Source: Hominilimicola fabiformis (GTDB taxonomy: Bacteria > Bacillota > Clostridia > UBA1381). Taken from it: a stretch of 64,000 nucleotides of DNA. Positions 36,409-45,321 of this stretch are shown here, one piece after another. A model generated the notes under the pieces. That model was not told the origin of the DNA and searched no databases. It saw nothing but the letters and a program-made list of their open reading frames with translations. A program made the position numbers and the translations under genes. The first letter of the stretch is position 1. Each line of letters begins with the position of its first letter. The stretch lies in contig NZ_JAJEQM010000011.1 in NCBI RefSeq assembly GCF_020687385.1, positions 40,693 to 104,692 of the forward strand, written 5' to 3'.

Positions 36409-37428
36409 TTATGCTTTAACAACCACATTTTTACCGTTAATTTTGCCTCTGTACAGCAATTTATCGGCACTTTCAAGAAGAACATCATCGACTTTACCGC
36501 TATCACGTTCGATAATTCCGAACGTCATCGTAACGTAAATATTGTTATTTTCATAAACAAAATTTTTATTTTCGATAGTTTTTCTTAAGTTTTCAACTTT
36601 TACAAATGCGCTGTCAATATCATCATTACAGAACATAAACACAAATTCTTCACCGCCCCACCTGCATATATCAATATTCTCCAAGCCAAGCGATTTTCTC
36701 ATAATCTCCGAAATATTCTGCAGTACATAGTCACCGCATAAATGACCGTATGTATCGTTTATTTTTTTGAAATCATCAATATCACCGATACAAATGACCA
36801 CAGATTTATTGTCCTCGCTGTCCTTAATTCGTTCCATAAACATTCTTCGGCTTTGCAAGCCTGTAAGTCGGTCGTAATTTGCAAGATTGTTAAGAGTCTT
36901 GTTTTCATCAACGAGCTTTCTATGCGTTACAGTTGCCGATACGTCCGATATGTACGCACCTATCAATATAATTCCGACTGCCAAAACGGTATTGTATATT
37001 GAAACAAAAACGATATGTACTTCTGCCTCCGAGTAAATATGACGGCAATGCAACGTCAAACCTATATACAACAGTACCTCACATATCGAAAATATATATG
37101 TTACACTCCGATGTTTAAACGGATTAAAATACACAAATGTTGCCATAGAAATCAAATACAAGGCAAAATCCGACGAATATCCGCCATTTAGCACCGTCAC
37201 CGTAACAAACGCCGATACTTCCAAATGCACCAGTACAATACAAACGCGATAATATCCTTTCAGCACAACAAACAGCATTAATATATAAAATATCACACTG
37301 CCGATATTATACATAAACGGTATCTGCATTGAAAAATGCTTAAATATAAATAGAAACGAAATATGGAATATTTCACATAAGACAATAATCTGTGTGTAGA
37401 CACTTTTAACATTGTCTTTAATTCTCAT
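36409..37428 (-). CDS. Membrane-bound diguanylate cyclase (GGDEF)
   Basis: The 339-residue protein has about six transmembrane helices (residues 10-165) followed by a GGDEF domain with NYDRLTGLQSRR, the GDIDDFKKINDTYGH metal-site block, and the active-site G258-G-E-E-F262. It should make cyclic di-GMP in response to a membrane-sensed signal. There is no RxxD inhibitory site at the usual place five residues before the motif (sequence is LENIDICRW), so product inhibition may be weak. It has its own promoter and terminator. Confidence 0.93.
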   Translation of the reverse strand: MRIKDNVKSVYTQIIVLCEIFHISFLFIFKHFSMQIPFMYNIGSVIFYILMLFVVLKGYYRVCIVLVHLEVSAFVTVTVLNGGYSSDFALYLISMATFVYFNPFKHRSVTYIFSICEVLLYIGLTLHCRHIYSEAEVHIVFVSIYNTVLAVGIILIGAYISDVSATVTHRKLVDENKTLNNLANYDRLTGLQSRRMFMERIKDSEDNKSVVICIGDIDDFKKINDTYGHLCGDYVLQNISEIMRKSLGLENIDICRWGGEEFVFMFCNDDIDSAFVKVENLRKTIENKNFVYENNNIYVTMTFGIIERDSGKVDDVLLESADKLLYRGKINGKNVVVKA

Positions 37429-37456
37429 AATATATCTCCCTATTCTCTATGAGTAT

Positions 37457-37485
37457 ATTATACACGTTTCTTTCGACAAAAACAA
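37457..37485 (-). promoter_or_regulatory. Sigma-A promoter of GGDEF gene
   Basis: TTGTTT (37480-37485), 17-bp spacer, TATAAT (37457-37462) on the minus strand. Confidence 0.7.
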
Positions 37486-37518
37486 GATTAATTTAGAGTT
37501 ATTTTTCATTTTTTGCAT

Positions 37519-37548
37519 AAAAAAAGTGACAGACTGAAAATCTGTCAC
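37519..37548 (-). terminator. Terminator after infC-rpmI-rplT
   Basis: GTGACAGA (37526-37533) and TCTGTCAC (37541-37548) flank a 7-nt loop; seven T follow on the minus strand. Confidence 0.85.
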
Positions 37549-37561
37549 AATGTACTCCAAA

Positions 37562-37915
37562 TTAAAGAGCAGCCTTAGCTGTTTCAACAAGCTTTGCGAA
37601 TGCAACGCTGTCAGCGATAGCGATTTCAGAAAGCATCTTTCTGTTCATTTCGATACCTGACTTCTTAAGACCGTTCATAAATGTTGAATAGTTCATACCG
37701 TTTTGCTTACAAGCAGCAGAGATTCTTGTAATCCAAAGACGACGGAAATCTCTCTTTCTTCTTTTTCTGCCTACATAAGCATTTTGCATTGAACGCATAA
37801 CAGCTTGGTTAGCAATTCTGAATTGCTTGCTTTCAGCACCTCTGAAGCCCTTAGCAAGCTTTAATATCTTCTTATGTCTTTTTCTTGTATTTAATGCACC
37901 TTTTACTCTTGCCAT
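37562..37915 (-). CDS. rplT: 50S ribosomal protein L20
   Basis: The 117-residue basic protein is L20. [23 protein letters not shown], a [16 protein letters not shown] core and [16 protein letters not shown] end are family-typical. It is needed for early 50S assembly and often represses its own operon through the infC leader. It is the third gene after infC and rpmI. Confidence 0.99.
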   Translation of the reverse strand: MARVKGALNTRKRHKKILKLAKGFRGAESKQFRIANQAVMRSMQNAYVGRKRRKRDFRRLWITRISAACKQNGMNYSTFMNGLKKSGIEMNRKMLSEIAIADSVAFAKLVETAKAAL

Positions 37916-37937
37916 TAGTTTCTACCTCTCTTTCGAA

Positions 37938-38141
37938 TTATTTGTAAGGAATAAGCTTTTTAATAACTGCTGCGTTAGCCTTTGAGCAGTAAGCTTGCTT
38001 TCTTAGATGTCTTTTTCTCTTAGTTGTCTTTTTGTTCAAAATGTGTCTTCTGAACGCCTTGTTCATCTTAACCTTACCATTCTTAGTTACGTTGAATCTC
38101 TTAGCGGCGCCTCTGTGAGTCTTTATCTTAGTCTTAGCCAT
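37938..38141 (-). CDS. rpmI: 50S ribosomal protein L35
   Basis: The 67-residue very basic protein is L35: [43 protein letters not shown] 38141 is preferred to the upstream start at 38150 because it gives the normal MAKTK N terminus and follows CGGAAGGAGTG. It is the middle gene of the operon. Confidence 0.98.
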   Translation of the reverse strand: MAKTKIKTHRGAAKRFNVTKNGKVKMNKAFRRHILNKKTTKRKRHLRKQAYCSKANAAVIKKLIPYK

Positions 38142-38170
38142 AATGCACACTCCTTCCGAATTAAATAATA

Positions 38171-38683
38171 TTATGACAAGGGAGCAAGAAACATTGTCAT
38201 ATTTCTGCCCTCAAGCTTAGCCGGTTTTTCAACAGTTCCGGCTTCTTTAGCCTGTTCTGCAAATCTTTCAAGCAAGGTATAACCAATCTGTGAATGACTT
38301 ACCTCTCGACCTCTGAAACGAACTATAACCTTTACCTTATCGCCCTTTTTAAGGAACTTTATTGCATGATTACATTTCGTATTGAAATCATTTGTATCGA
38401 TAGACGGTGAAAGCTGAACCTCTTTGATGTTAATAACCTTTTGGTTCTTTCTGTTTTCTTTTTCACGCTTATTAAGCTCAAACTTGTACTTTCCGTAGTC
38501 CATAATCTTGCATACCGGTGGCTTTGCCTGCGGAGCAATCTTAACCAAATCCATTCCCTTTTCATACGCAATATCCTGTGCCTCTTTTGCACTCATTACG
38601 CCAAGCTGTTCGCCATCAGCTGAAACAACTCGAATTTCGTTATCACGAATTTGTTCGTTAATCTGCAAATCATTCTTACTAAT
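38171..38683 (-). CDS. infC: Translation initiation factor IF-3, AUU start
   Basis: The 170-residue protein is IF-3, which keeps ribosomal subunits apart and checks start codons. N-terminal ([12 protein letters not shown]) and C-terminal ([17 protein letters not shown]) domains are intact. The right N terminus ([13 protein letters not shown]) is reached only from ATT at 38681-38683, which sits 8 nt after AAGGAGG. An AUU start for infC is the classic autoregulatory device, since IF-3 rejects non-AUG starts. The longer frame to 38740 lies in the structured leader and is not protein. Confidence 0.96.
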   Translation of the reverse strand: MSKNDLQINEQIRDNEIRVVSADGEQLGVMSAKEAQDIAYEKGMDLVKIAPQAKPPVCKIMDYGKYKFELNKREKENRKNQKVINIKEVQLSPSIDTNDFNTKCNHAIKFLKKGDKVKVIVRFRGREVSHSQIGYTLLERFAEQAKEAGTVEKPAKLEGRNMTMFLAPLS

Positions 38684-38831
38684 TGTTAATCCCTCCTTAA
38701 AACATAAACAAAAAAACGGCTGCAAAACGCACCCGCACAATACACCGATACCTAAAGTATCTGTATATTTACCGCAAAGCCTTCGCCGTACGGTGAGAAC
38801 GGATTGTTCTGCTTGTTTTCTTTTCTGAAAT
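38684..38831 (-). promoter_or_regulatory. infC leader, candidate L20-binding attenuator
   Basis: The 5' UTR of about 140 nt has a TACAGATAC/GTATCGGTGTA-type stem (near 38,740-38,770) and an imperfect CGGGTGC/GCAGCCG hairpin ending in TTTTTTTG (about 38,708-38,730), a plausible intrinsic terminator before the SD. This layout matches the Firmicutes L20 leader idea. A covariance-model search would settle it. Confidence 0.55.
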
Positions 38832-38860
38832 ATTATATCAGATTATTTATTCACTGTCAA
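38832..38860 (-). promoter_or_regulatory. Sigma-A promoter of infC-rpmI-rplT
   Basis: Perfect TTGACA (38855-38860), 17-bp spacer, TATAAT (38832-38837) on the minus strand. Confidence 0.9.
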
Positions 38861-38881
38861 GCATTTTTATTAAATATTTTC

Positions 38882-38917
38882 AAAAAAGGTTGCCGGCATT
38901 AGCCGACAACCCTTTTA
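38882..38917 (-). terminator. Terminator after putP
   Basis: A G/C-rich stem (AAGGTTGCCGGC with GCCGACAACCCTT, small imperfections) directly past the putP stop, with TTTTTT on the minus strand. Confidence 0.8.
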
Positions 38918-38919
38918 TA

Positions 38920-40479
38920 TTATACATCTGCTGTTTTAACCGATTCAAATTCTTCTATAACTTCCTTTGACGGAGCTTTTGTGGCAAGTGACACTATAAA
39001 GATAAGTGCAAGCGATACAATAAATCCAGGAATAATTTCATATACGGTAAATATACCCGGAAGATTATCCGCACCCCATATAGCGGTCGGAACATATGCC
39101 CACAAAAGTGCTACCGCACCGCCGGATATAACACCTGCCAATGCACCGTATTCATTACAGCGTTTCCAGAACAAGCTGCAAAGAATAACCGGACCGAATG
39201 CCGCACCGAAACCCGCCCATGCGTGAGCAACGATTTCAAACACCGATGAATTAGGGTCAAGTGCAAGCAAGCAAGCTATAATTGCAACAACCACAATCGT
39301 GATACGGCTTACATTAAGCAATGTCTTTTCCGAAGCATTCTTGTTGAAAAGCGTGTTGTATATATCCGATGAGAATGATGATGACGCAACAAGAAGCTGT
39401 GAATCGGCTGTTGACATAATAGCCGCAAGTACAGCCGAAAGCAACAATCCCGCAATCACTGTCGGGAACATATTCTGTACAAGTACCATAAATACTTTCT
39501 GTGTATTTGCGCCCTCAAGCATACCGTTTGCATTCAAAATGCTAAGTGATGAAGGGTCTGTAATCTGACCTGTTTTGAACATATATTGAATATACGGCGA
39601 TGCCAATATACCAACCAATACTGCCATAGCAAGACTTACAATAACCCAAACCATAGCAATTCTTCTTGCAGGCTTAATATCCTTTGACGACTTTATGGCC
39701 ATAAATCTTGTAAGGATATGCGGCTGACCGAAATATCCAAGTCCCCACGCAATAGCACTGACTATACCCATTGCACCGAAACCTTCCGATACACCAAGTG
39801 TAATTTTACCGATTTCCGACCATTCAAATGTATTTGAATTAAGACCTTTATACATAAAGCAAGGTACAACGATTATTGCGGCAAACATAAGCAATCCCTG
39901 AAACAAGTCTGTCCAACAAACCGCTTTAAATCCGCCAAGGAATGTATATGCCGTTACAACGACAACGCTCAAAATAAGTGCAGGTATATATCCGATACCG
40001 AATACATAATCAAACAAATTAGCACCTGCCGCAAACATTGACGATGTATAAACCGTAAAGAATATCAAAATAAACAACGCCGAGAATATACGAAGTACGT
40101 TTGATTTTGAATGAAATCTGTTTTGCAGAAAGTCTGGAATTGTGATTGAATTGCCTGCAATCTGTGTATATTTTCTAAGCGGTTTTGCAACGATTAACCA
40201 GTTAAAATATGTACCGAGTGCAAGACCTATTGCAGTCCAAATTGCGTTTGTAGCACCCGAACCCAACAAATATGCAGTACCCGGAAGTCCCATCAACAGC
40301 CAACCGCTCATATCCGAAGCCTGCGCACTTAGTGACGTTACCCAAACGTTCATACCGCGTCCGCCAAGTACATAATCGGAATGTGTTGAATTTTTTTTGT
40401 AGAAAACAAATCCGACCATTACCATAGCGATAAGATACAGAAGTAATACAATACCCTGTATTATACTTTGTGATGTCAT
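38920..40479 (-). CDS. putP: Sodium/proline symporter
   Basis: The 519-residue protein is a sodium:solute symporter of the PutP branch. It has about thirteen transmembrane helices, the DYVLGGRGMNVWVTSLSAQASDMSGWLLMGLPG region with sodium- and proline-site residues, and the GYFGQPHILTRFMAIKSSKD loop. Length matches PutP. It imports proline with sodium. It is a single-gene unit with a promoter (40,513-40,541) and terminator. Confidence 0.94.
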   Translation of the reverse strand: MTSQSIIQGIVLLLYLIAMVMVGFVFYKKNSTHSDYVLGGRGMNVWVTSLSAQASDMSGWLLMGLPGTAYLLGSGATNAIWTAIGLALGTYFNWLIVAKPLRKYTQIAGNSITIPDFLQNRFHSKSNVLRIFSALFILIFFTVYTSSMFAAGANLFDYVFGIGYIPALILSVVVVTAYTFLGGFKAVCWTDLFQGLLMFAAIIVVPCFMYKGLNSNTFEWSEIGKITLGVSEGFGAMGIVSAIAWGLGYFGQPHILTRFMAIKSSKDIKPARRIAMVWVIVSLAMAVLVGILASPYIQYMFKTGQITDPSSLSILNANGMLEGANTQKVFMVLVQNMFPTVIAGLLLSAVLAAIMSTADSQLLVASSSFSSDIYNTLFNKNASEKTLLNVSRITIVVVAIIACLLALDPNSSVFEIVAHAWAGFGAAFGPVILCSLFWKRCNEYGALAGVISGGAVALLWAYVPTAIWGADNLPGIFTVYEIIPGFIVSLALIFIVSLATKAPSKEVIEEFESVKTADV

Positions 40480-40512
40480 ATTAATACCTCTCTTTTTTTA
40501 AATATACTACTC

Positions 40513-40541
40513 ATTATATCAAAAAAGGATAAAGTTTGCAA
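40513..40541 (-). promoter_or_regulatory. Sigma-A promoter of putP
   Basis: TTGCAA (40536-40541), 17-bp spacer, TATAAT (40513-40518) on the minus strand. Confidence 0.75.
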
Positions 40542-40554
40542 TATTAAATATACA

Positions 40555-41910
40555 TCAATAATTAATTTTAGCGAAATTTGCTTTTTTAATAATGCGATTT
40601 ATGATAATGAAGTAAGCAATCATAAGCCAAATTGTCGCCCCAAACCACGCAACAGGTGACGCAATACATACCGCCGCAAACTTCAAATACGACACAAGCA
40701 CAAATGCAACAAGCGAACGCATAACCAGTTCCCAAACACCGCCGAAAAACGCAATCATACTACTGCCTATACCTTGCAGAGCATTTCTGTAAACGAACAG
40801 TAAACCGAGTATCACATAGAATACGCCGTTTAGAACAAGGTATTCTTTTGAAAGCGACATAACTTCATTCTGACCGCTGCCGACAAACAATGCAACAAGC
40901 GGTTTTGCGAACATAATAACAACAAATCCGCCTACAATACCGCAAACCGTTGCGATAATCGCCGCACCCGTCACACCTTTTTTAATTCTTTCAAGCTCTC
41001 TTGCGCCGTAATTTTGTGCGGTGTATGTCGCAACCGCAACGCCCAATGATGCAAGCGGCTGTGTTGCAAATTGGTCTATTTTCGAGCCGGCTGTAAATGC
41101 CGCAACGGCAGTTGAACCGAGCGAATTAAGTGCCGATTGGATTACCATTGTACCGATGGCGGTTATCGAAAACTGAAACGCCATAGGCAAGCCGACTTCA
41201 AGGTGTTGCCAAGCAAATTTCCAAGAGAATTTCCAATCGTGCTTTGTAAGTCTTAGAATCGGGAATTTTTTCAAACTGTATACAAAGCACAATATACCCG
41301 AAATAAATTGTGCGATAACAGTTGCCCAACCCGCACCGGCAACACCCATTTTAAATGTAAGAATAAACACAAAGTCAAGTATAATATTGATAATACTTGC
41401 GATTATCAAGAATACAAGCGGTGTTTTACTGTCGCCGAGCGAACGGAGTATACTTGAAAACAAGTTGAAAAATACCGCTGCCGCAATACCTTCAAAAATT
41501 ACTATTATGTAGTTGTACGAATCGTCTATAATGTCGGACGGAGTTTTCATAATCTCCAAAAGCGGTCTTGCCGCCAATACGCTTATCGCAGTCATAACAA
41601 TCGTTACGGCTATACCTAAAATAATGCTTGTCGCAACGGAACGCCTTACGCCGTTTTCACTGCCTGCACCGAATCTCTGTGCGGTTATAACCGCAAAACC
41701 GCTCGTCACACCTTGCACAAATCCCACAATCAAAAATGAGATTGAACCTGTCGCACCAACCGCCGCAAGTGCCTCAACACTTATAGTTCTTCCGACAATA
41801 ATCGTATCCGCCATATTATAGAACTGCTGAAATATATTACCTATAAGAAGCGGTACCATAAAGCTTAATATCAACTTTATCGGACTGCCATTAGTCATAT
41901 CGTTAGTCAT
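40555..41910 (-). CDS. MATE family efflux transporter
   Basis: The 451-residue protein has twelve predicted helices and MATE signatures (IKLILSFMVPLLIGNIFQQFYNMADTIIVGR region, TAQRFGAG loop, TAQNYGA in the second half). It differs much from the MATE protein at 24,579, so the two are not recent duplicates. GGAG precedes the ATG by 7 nt. The substrate is unknown. Confidence 0.92.
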   Translation of the reverse strand: MTNDMTNGSPIKLILSFMVPLLIGNIFQQFYNMADTIIVGRTISVEALAAVGATGSISFLIVGFVQGVTSGFAVITAQRFGAGSENGVRRSVATSIILGIAVTIVMTAISVLAARPLLEIMKTPSDIIDDSYNYIIVIFEGIAAAVFFNLFSSILRSLGDSKTPLVFLIIASIINIILDFVFILTFKMGVAGAGWATVIAQFISGILCFVYSLKKFPILRLTKHDWKFSWKFAWQHLEVGLPMAFQFSITAIGTMVIQSALNSLGSTAVAAFTAGSKIDQFATQPLASLGVAVATYTAQNYGARELERIKKGVTGAAIIATVCGIVGGFVVIMFAKPLVALFVGSGQNEVMSLSKEYLVLNGVFYVILGLLFVYRNALQGIGSSMIAFFGGVWELVMRSLVAFVLVSYLKFAAVCIASPVAWFGATIWLMIAYFIIINRIIKKANFAKINY

Positions 41911-41944
41911 ATGTAATCTCCTCTCTTTGTTTAATGCTTGAACT

Positions 41945-41972
41945 ATTATAGCACAATGTTTTTATTTTTCAA
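41945..41972 (-). promoter_or_regulatory. Sigma-A promoter of second MATE gene
   Basis: TTGAAA (41967-41972), 16-bp spacer, TATAAT (41945-41950) on the minus strand. Confidence 0.65.
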
Positions 41973-42030
41973 TACTTTTTTCAAAAATTATCAAATAATC
42001 GCAAAAGTTATAAAAAACCAAAAATTTTTC

Positions 42031-42059
42031 TTGTTTTAATTGTGATTTTGTGGTACAAT
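42031..42059 (+). promoter_or_regulatory. Sigma-A promoter of EamA gene
   Basis: TTGTTT (42031-42036), 17-bp spacer, TACAAT (42054-42059), divergent from the MATE promoter. Confidence 0.65.
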
Positions 42060-42092
42060 CGAATGGTTGTTTTTTTTGAGGAGGGTAATATT

Positions 42093-43016
42093 ATGAATAA
42101 AAAATTATTAACAAAAACACCTGTCGTCTGCGGACTTGCGATTATATGCTGTCTGCTTTGGGGAAGTGCTTTTCCTTGTATTAAAATAGGTTATCAGATG
42201 TTTAACATTCCGTCCGGTGCGGTCGGCTCACAATTTCTTTTTGCCGGTATTCGTTTCACACTTGCCGGTATACTTACAATTCTTTTCGGAAGTATTTTAA
42301 GCAAAAAAATACTTGTACCGAAAAAAGAATCACTTTTTTCTGTTTTTAAACTTTCTATGGTGCAAACAGTTTTGCAGTATGTGTTTTTCTACATAGGCTT
42401 GGCGAATACATCAGGCGTAAAATCTTCTATTATAAATGCCGCAAACGTATTTCTTTCAATATTATTCGCAGTATTTATATTCAAGTACGAAAAAATGACG
42501 GTTTTAAAAGTTTTGGGATGTGTTGTAGGATTTTTAGGAGTTGTTGTAATTAACCTTGCGAACGGCGGTTTTGATATGAGTATAAAACTTTCCGGTGAAG
42601 GTGCTATATTGCTTTCAGCGGCAGCTTATGCACTTTCATCGGGTATGATTAAAAAATATTCTAAAGATGAAAACCCTGTGGTTCTTAGCGGTTATCAGTT
42701 CTTTTTAGGCGGTATTATTCTTGTCGTTGTCGGAATAGCAACAGGCGGTAAGATTTCCGGATTTACTCTTGCATCTATCGCACTTCTTATATATATGGCG
42801 ATGATTTCAGCCGTAGCATATACTTTGTGGGGAATATTGCTTAAATATAACCCTGTCGGTAAAGTTGCCGTTTTCGGTTTTACAAATCCGATATTCGGCG
42901 TTATCCTTTCGGCTGTTTTTCTCGGTGAGAAAAATCAGGCTTTCGGTGTTCAGGGTCTTGTAGCACTTGTCCTTGTTTCAGTCGGTATTTTTATGGTTAA
43001 TAAATCTAAAAATTAG
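42093..43016 (+). CDS. EamA/DMT family transporter
   Basis: The 307-residue membrane protein has ten hydrophobic segments in two EamA repeats, with CCLLWGSAFPCIKIGY at the start and the second repeat from about residue 165. Drug/metabolite transporters of this type export amino acids, sugars or other small molecules. ATG 42093 follows GAGGAGGG; the frame upstream to 42042 lacks an SD. The substrate is unknown. Confidence 0.9.
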   Translation: MNKKLLTKTPVVCGLAIICCLLWGSAFPCIKIGYQMFNIPSGAVGSQFLFAGIRFTLAGILTILFGSILSKKILVPKKESLFSVFKLSMVQTVLQYVFFYIGLANTSGVKSSIINAANVFLSILFAVFIFKYEKMTVLKVLGCVVGFLGVVVINLANGGFDMSIKLSGEGAILLSAAAYALSSGMIKKYSKDENPVVLSGYQFFLGGIILVVVGIATGGKISGFTLASIALLIYMAMISAVAYTLWGILLKYNPVGKVAVFGFTNPIFGVILSAVFLGEKNQAFGVQGLVALVLVSVGIFMVNKSKN

Positions 43017-43025
43017 TTATTCTTC

Positions 43026-43052
43026 GGGCGGTTATTCACCGCCCATTTTTTG
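43026..43052 (+). terminator. Terminator after EamA gene
   Basis: GGGCGG (43026-43031) pairs with CCGCCC (43039-43044), then ATTTTTTG. Confidence 0.7.
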
Positions 43053-43065
43053 TTTGCTTGCCACT

Positions 43066-43152
43066 TAGCCGACTTCGTCACCGGCTCCCATCAACGGAGC
43101 CTTTTATACCTCTCCTTGAGGAGAGGAGGCACGCAGTGACGGAGTGGTGGCT
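43066..43152. repeat. Dispersed intergenic repeat, module A (degenerate)
   Basis: A worn CCGACTTCGTCACCGG arm, then CTCTCCTTGAGGAGAG (43112-43127) and CACGCAGTGACGGAGTGGTGG. It matches the element at 549-640 and lies about 70 bp before the leader-distal end of the CRISPR array. Confidence 0.65.
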
Positions 43153-43224
43153 CCGTAAGGCGGTAATCTGCCACTTATCTCCTATTTTCTGTAATTACTA
43201 TTTTGTATAGGATGGCACCCCGAC

Positions 43225-44876
43225 GTCCTCACTTACACGCTCCGTGGGGAGCGTGACTTTAACCCATACAGTCGCGAAATCGAACAGTTGATTTCAACTC
43301 ACACGCTCCGTGGGGAGCGTGACACGAACTTGAAATTGCACAGATGATTAATTACCTCAATTTCAACTCACACGCTCCGTGGGGAGCGTGACTGTACACG
43401 AAATGGACACAACAGAGATTATTCAAAATTTCAACTCACACGCTCCGTGGGGAGCGTGACGTTAAAAGAGACAGTATTGTTTGAACAGCTAAAAATTTCA
43501 ACTCACACGCTCCGTGGGGAGCGTGACGCAAAGGAATTAGGTATCAACGCAAATACTGACAATTTCAACTCACACGCTCCGTGGGGAGCGTGACTTTACA
43601 TACACAAACGGGTCCGCCGCATATCCGATTTCAACTCACACGCTCCGTGGGGAGCGTGACCAACAAAAGCCGAAAATATAATCGGAACATTCGATATTTC
43701 AACTCACACGCTCCGTGGGGAGCGTGACCACTCACACTGTTCGATTTAATGGAAAGTGAGGAATTTCAACTCACACGCTCCGTGGGGAGCGTGACCTAAC
43801 CCCATTGTCGATTGGAATGATGAAAACATAATTTCAACTCACACGCTCCGTGGGGAGCGTGACCTTGATATTGACTTATCAGGGGATTGGTATAGACCGA
43901 TTTCAACTCACACGCTCCGTGGGGAGCGTGACCAATAAGGAGGTTAAAACATGGCAAGAACGAAGAATTTCAACTCACACGCTCCGTGGGGAGCGTGACT
44001 AAGCAATACAATTTCTCACGAAGATTATGTGACCATTTCAACTCACACGCTCCGTGGGGAGCGTGACCGACACCCCCGAAGGCGCATTAATGGAAAGTGT
44101 TTTAATTTCAACTCACACGCTCCGTGGGGAGCGTGACCAAGCAATACAATTTCTCACGAAGATTATGTGACCATTTCAACTCACACGCTCCGTGGGGAGC
44201 GTGACCCCGCCCATTGCGAAACTGTCAGCCTTTCCGGTCATTTCAACTCACACGCTCCGTGGGGAGCGTGACCACGCTGAAATCTAATTATATTTGGAGA
44301 TTTCATGAATTTCAACTCACACGCTCCGTGGGGAGCGTGACCATCCAACAGGCTATAATAAATGAATACATCTACATTTCAACTCACACGCTCCGTGGGG
44401 AGCGTGACATACAAAGGTACGATAAGAGGACCGCAAGGCATACATTTCAACTCACACGCTCCGTGGGGAGCGTGACTTTTATCAACAATTTCAGTTTCAT
44501 CACCGTAACCATTTCAACTCACACGCTCCGTGAGGAGCGTGACTATGAGTTGGTGGTATTCGGCGACCTGTTTCGTATTTCAACTCACACGCTCCGTGGG
44601 GAGCGTGACGCACCTTTCGGGGTGCTTTTTTCGTACAAAAAATATTTCAACTCACACGCTCCGTGGGGAGCGTGACAAAAAGAAGTGTGGGAGCGTCTGA
44701 CTGCCGTAGAGATTTCAACTCACACGCTCCGTGGGGAGCGTGACTACCTCTATATCCGAATACAAGACAACTTGCAAGATTTCAACTCACACGCTCCGTG
44801 GGGAGCGTGACGGCGAACACAAAAACAATATTATTGAGGCGGCATTTCAACTCACACGCTCCGTGGGGAGCGTGAC
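43225..44876 (-). CRISPR. Type I-C CRISPR array, 25 repeats, 24 spacers
   Basis: A 33-bp repeat begins ATTTCAACTCACACGC on the plus strand and ends GGGGAGCGTGAC, with an internal ACGCTCC/GGAGCGT palindrome. Starts include 43225 (degenerate 5' third), 43291, 43360, 43428, 43495 and so on to 44844. Spacers are 32-37 bp. The unit at 44511 carries one G-to-A change in the loop. The transcript direction is minus: cas2 and the leader are at the right end, and the worn repeat is at the leader-distal left end, as expected. Spacers at 44000-44034 and 44138-44172 are the same except for their first base. Confidence 0.99.
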
Positions 44877-45021
44877 TCTACATATTGTATATGTGAAGTC
44901 ACACCACCACAACAGAGCGGACATTTTACTAAAAATCACTTTAAAAATCGATATTTTTTACATAATATGTATTATTTTTTCAGCGAACCTCCATATAAAA
45001 CCAATATCACTGCACGTTCGC
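44877..45021 (-). promoter_or_regulatory. CRISPR leader
   Basis: This AT-rich 145-bp region between cas2 and the first repeat holds the array promoter. On the minus strand it contains a TAAAAT -10-like element about 50 bp before the first repeat. An AGCGAAC/GTTCGCT inverted repeat (44982-44988 with 45016-45022) spans the cas2 stop, similar to inverted repeats I know from other type I-C leaders. Confidence 0.75.
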
Positions 45022-45312
45022 TCACAAAATCAAACTGCCCTCAGGGTCATATGTTTCCTTTGCACCTATATGCTCCACTCTCCTCTTCCAATTATTACCC
45101 AAATAATAGAATCGAAGGCTATCTTGTTCTTCATCAATAATTTTCATAAGTCTATCTTTTAATTTCAAGAATGTTCCGTAATCAACATCAACTTCAAACA
45201 CAGAATTTTGCACTCTTTGTCCGTAATTAACACATTCCTTTGCAACCTTGCGAAGTCTTTTCCTGCCTGCCGCATCGACAGTTGACACATCATAACTTAC
45301 CAAAGTCATCAT
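45022..45312 (-). CDS. cas2: CRISPR-associated endoribonuclease-fold protein Cas2
   Basis: The 96-residue protein is Cas2, the dimeric core of the Cas1-Cas2 integrase. It begins MTLVSYDVST with the ferredoxin-like first strand, and has the VQNSVFEVDVD segment. ATG 45312 (or 45309) is chosen with AGTAGGTG upstream; the frame from GTG 45321 has no SD. It starts 9 bp after the cas1 stop and is the last gene before the leader. Confidence 0.96.
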   Translation of the reverse strand: MMTLVSYDVSTVDAAGRKRLRKVAKECVNYGQRVQNSVFEVDVDYGTFLKLKDRLMKIIDEEQDSLRFYYLGNNWKRRVEHIGAKETYDPEGSLIL

Positions 45313-45321
45313 CAATATCAC

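Noticed and set aside
44214..45162. Two plus-strand frames of 153 and 143 residues with repeating QLTRSVGSVT
   Set aside because: They are translations of CRISPR repeats and spacers.
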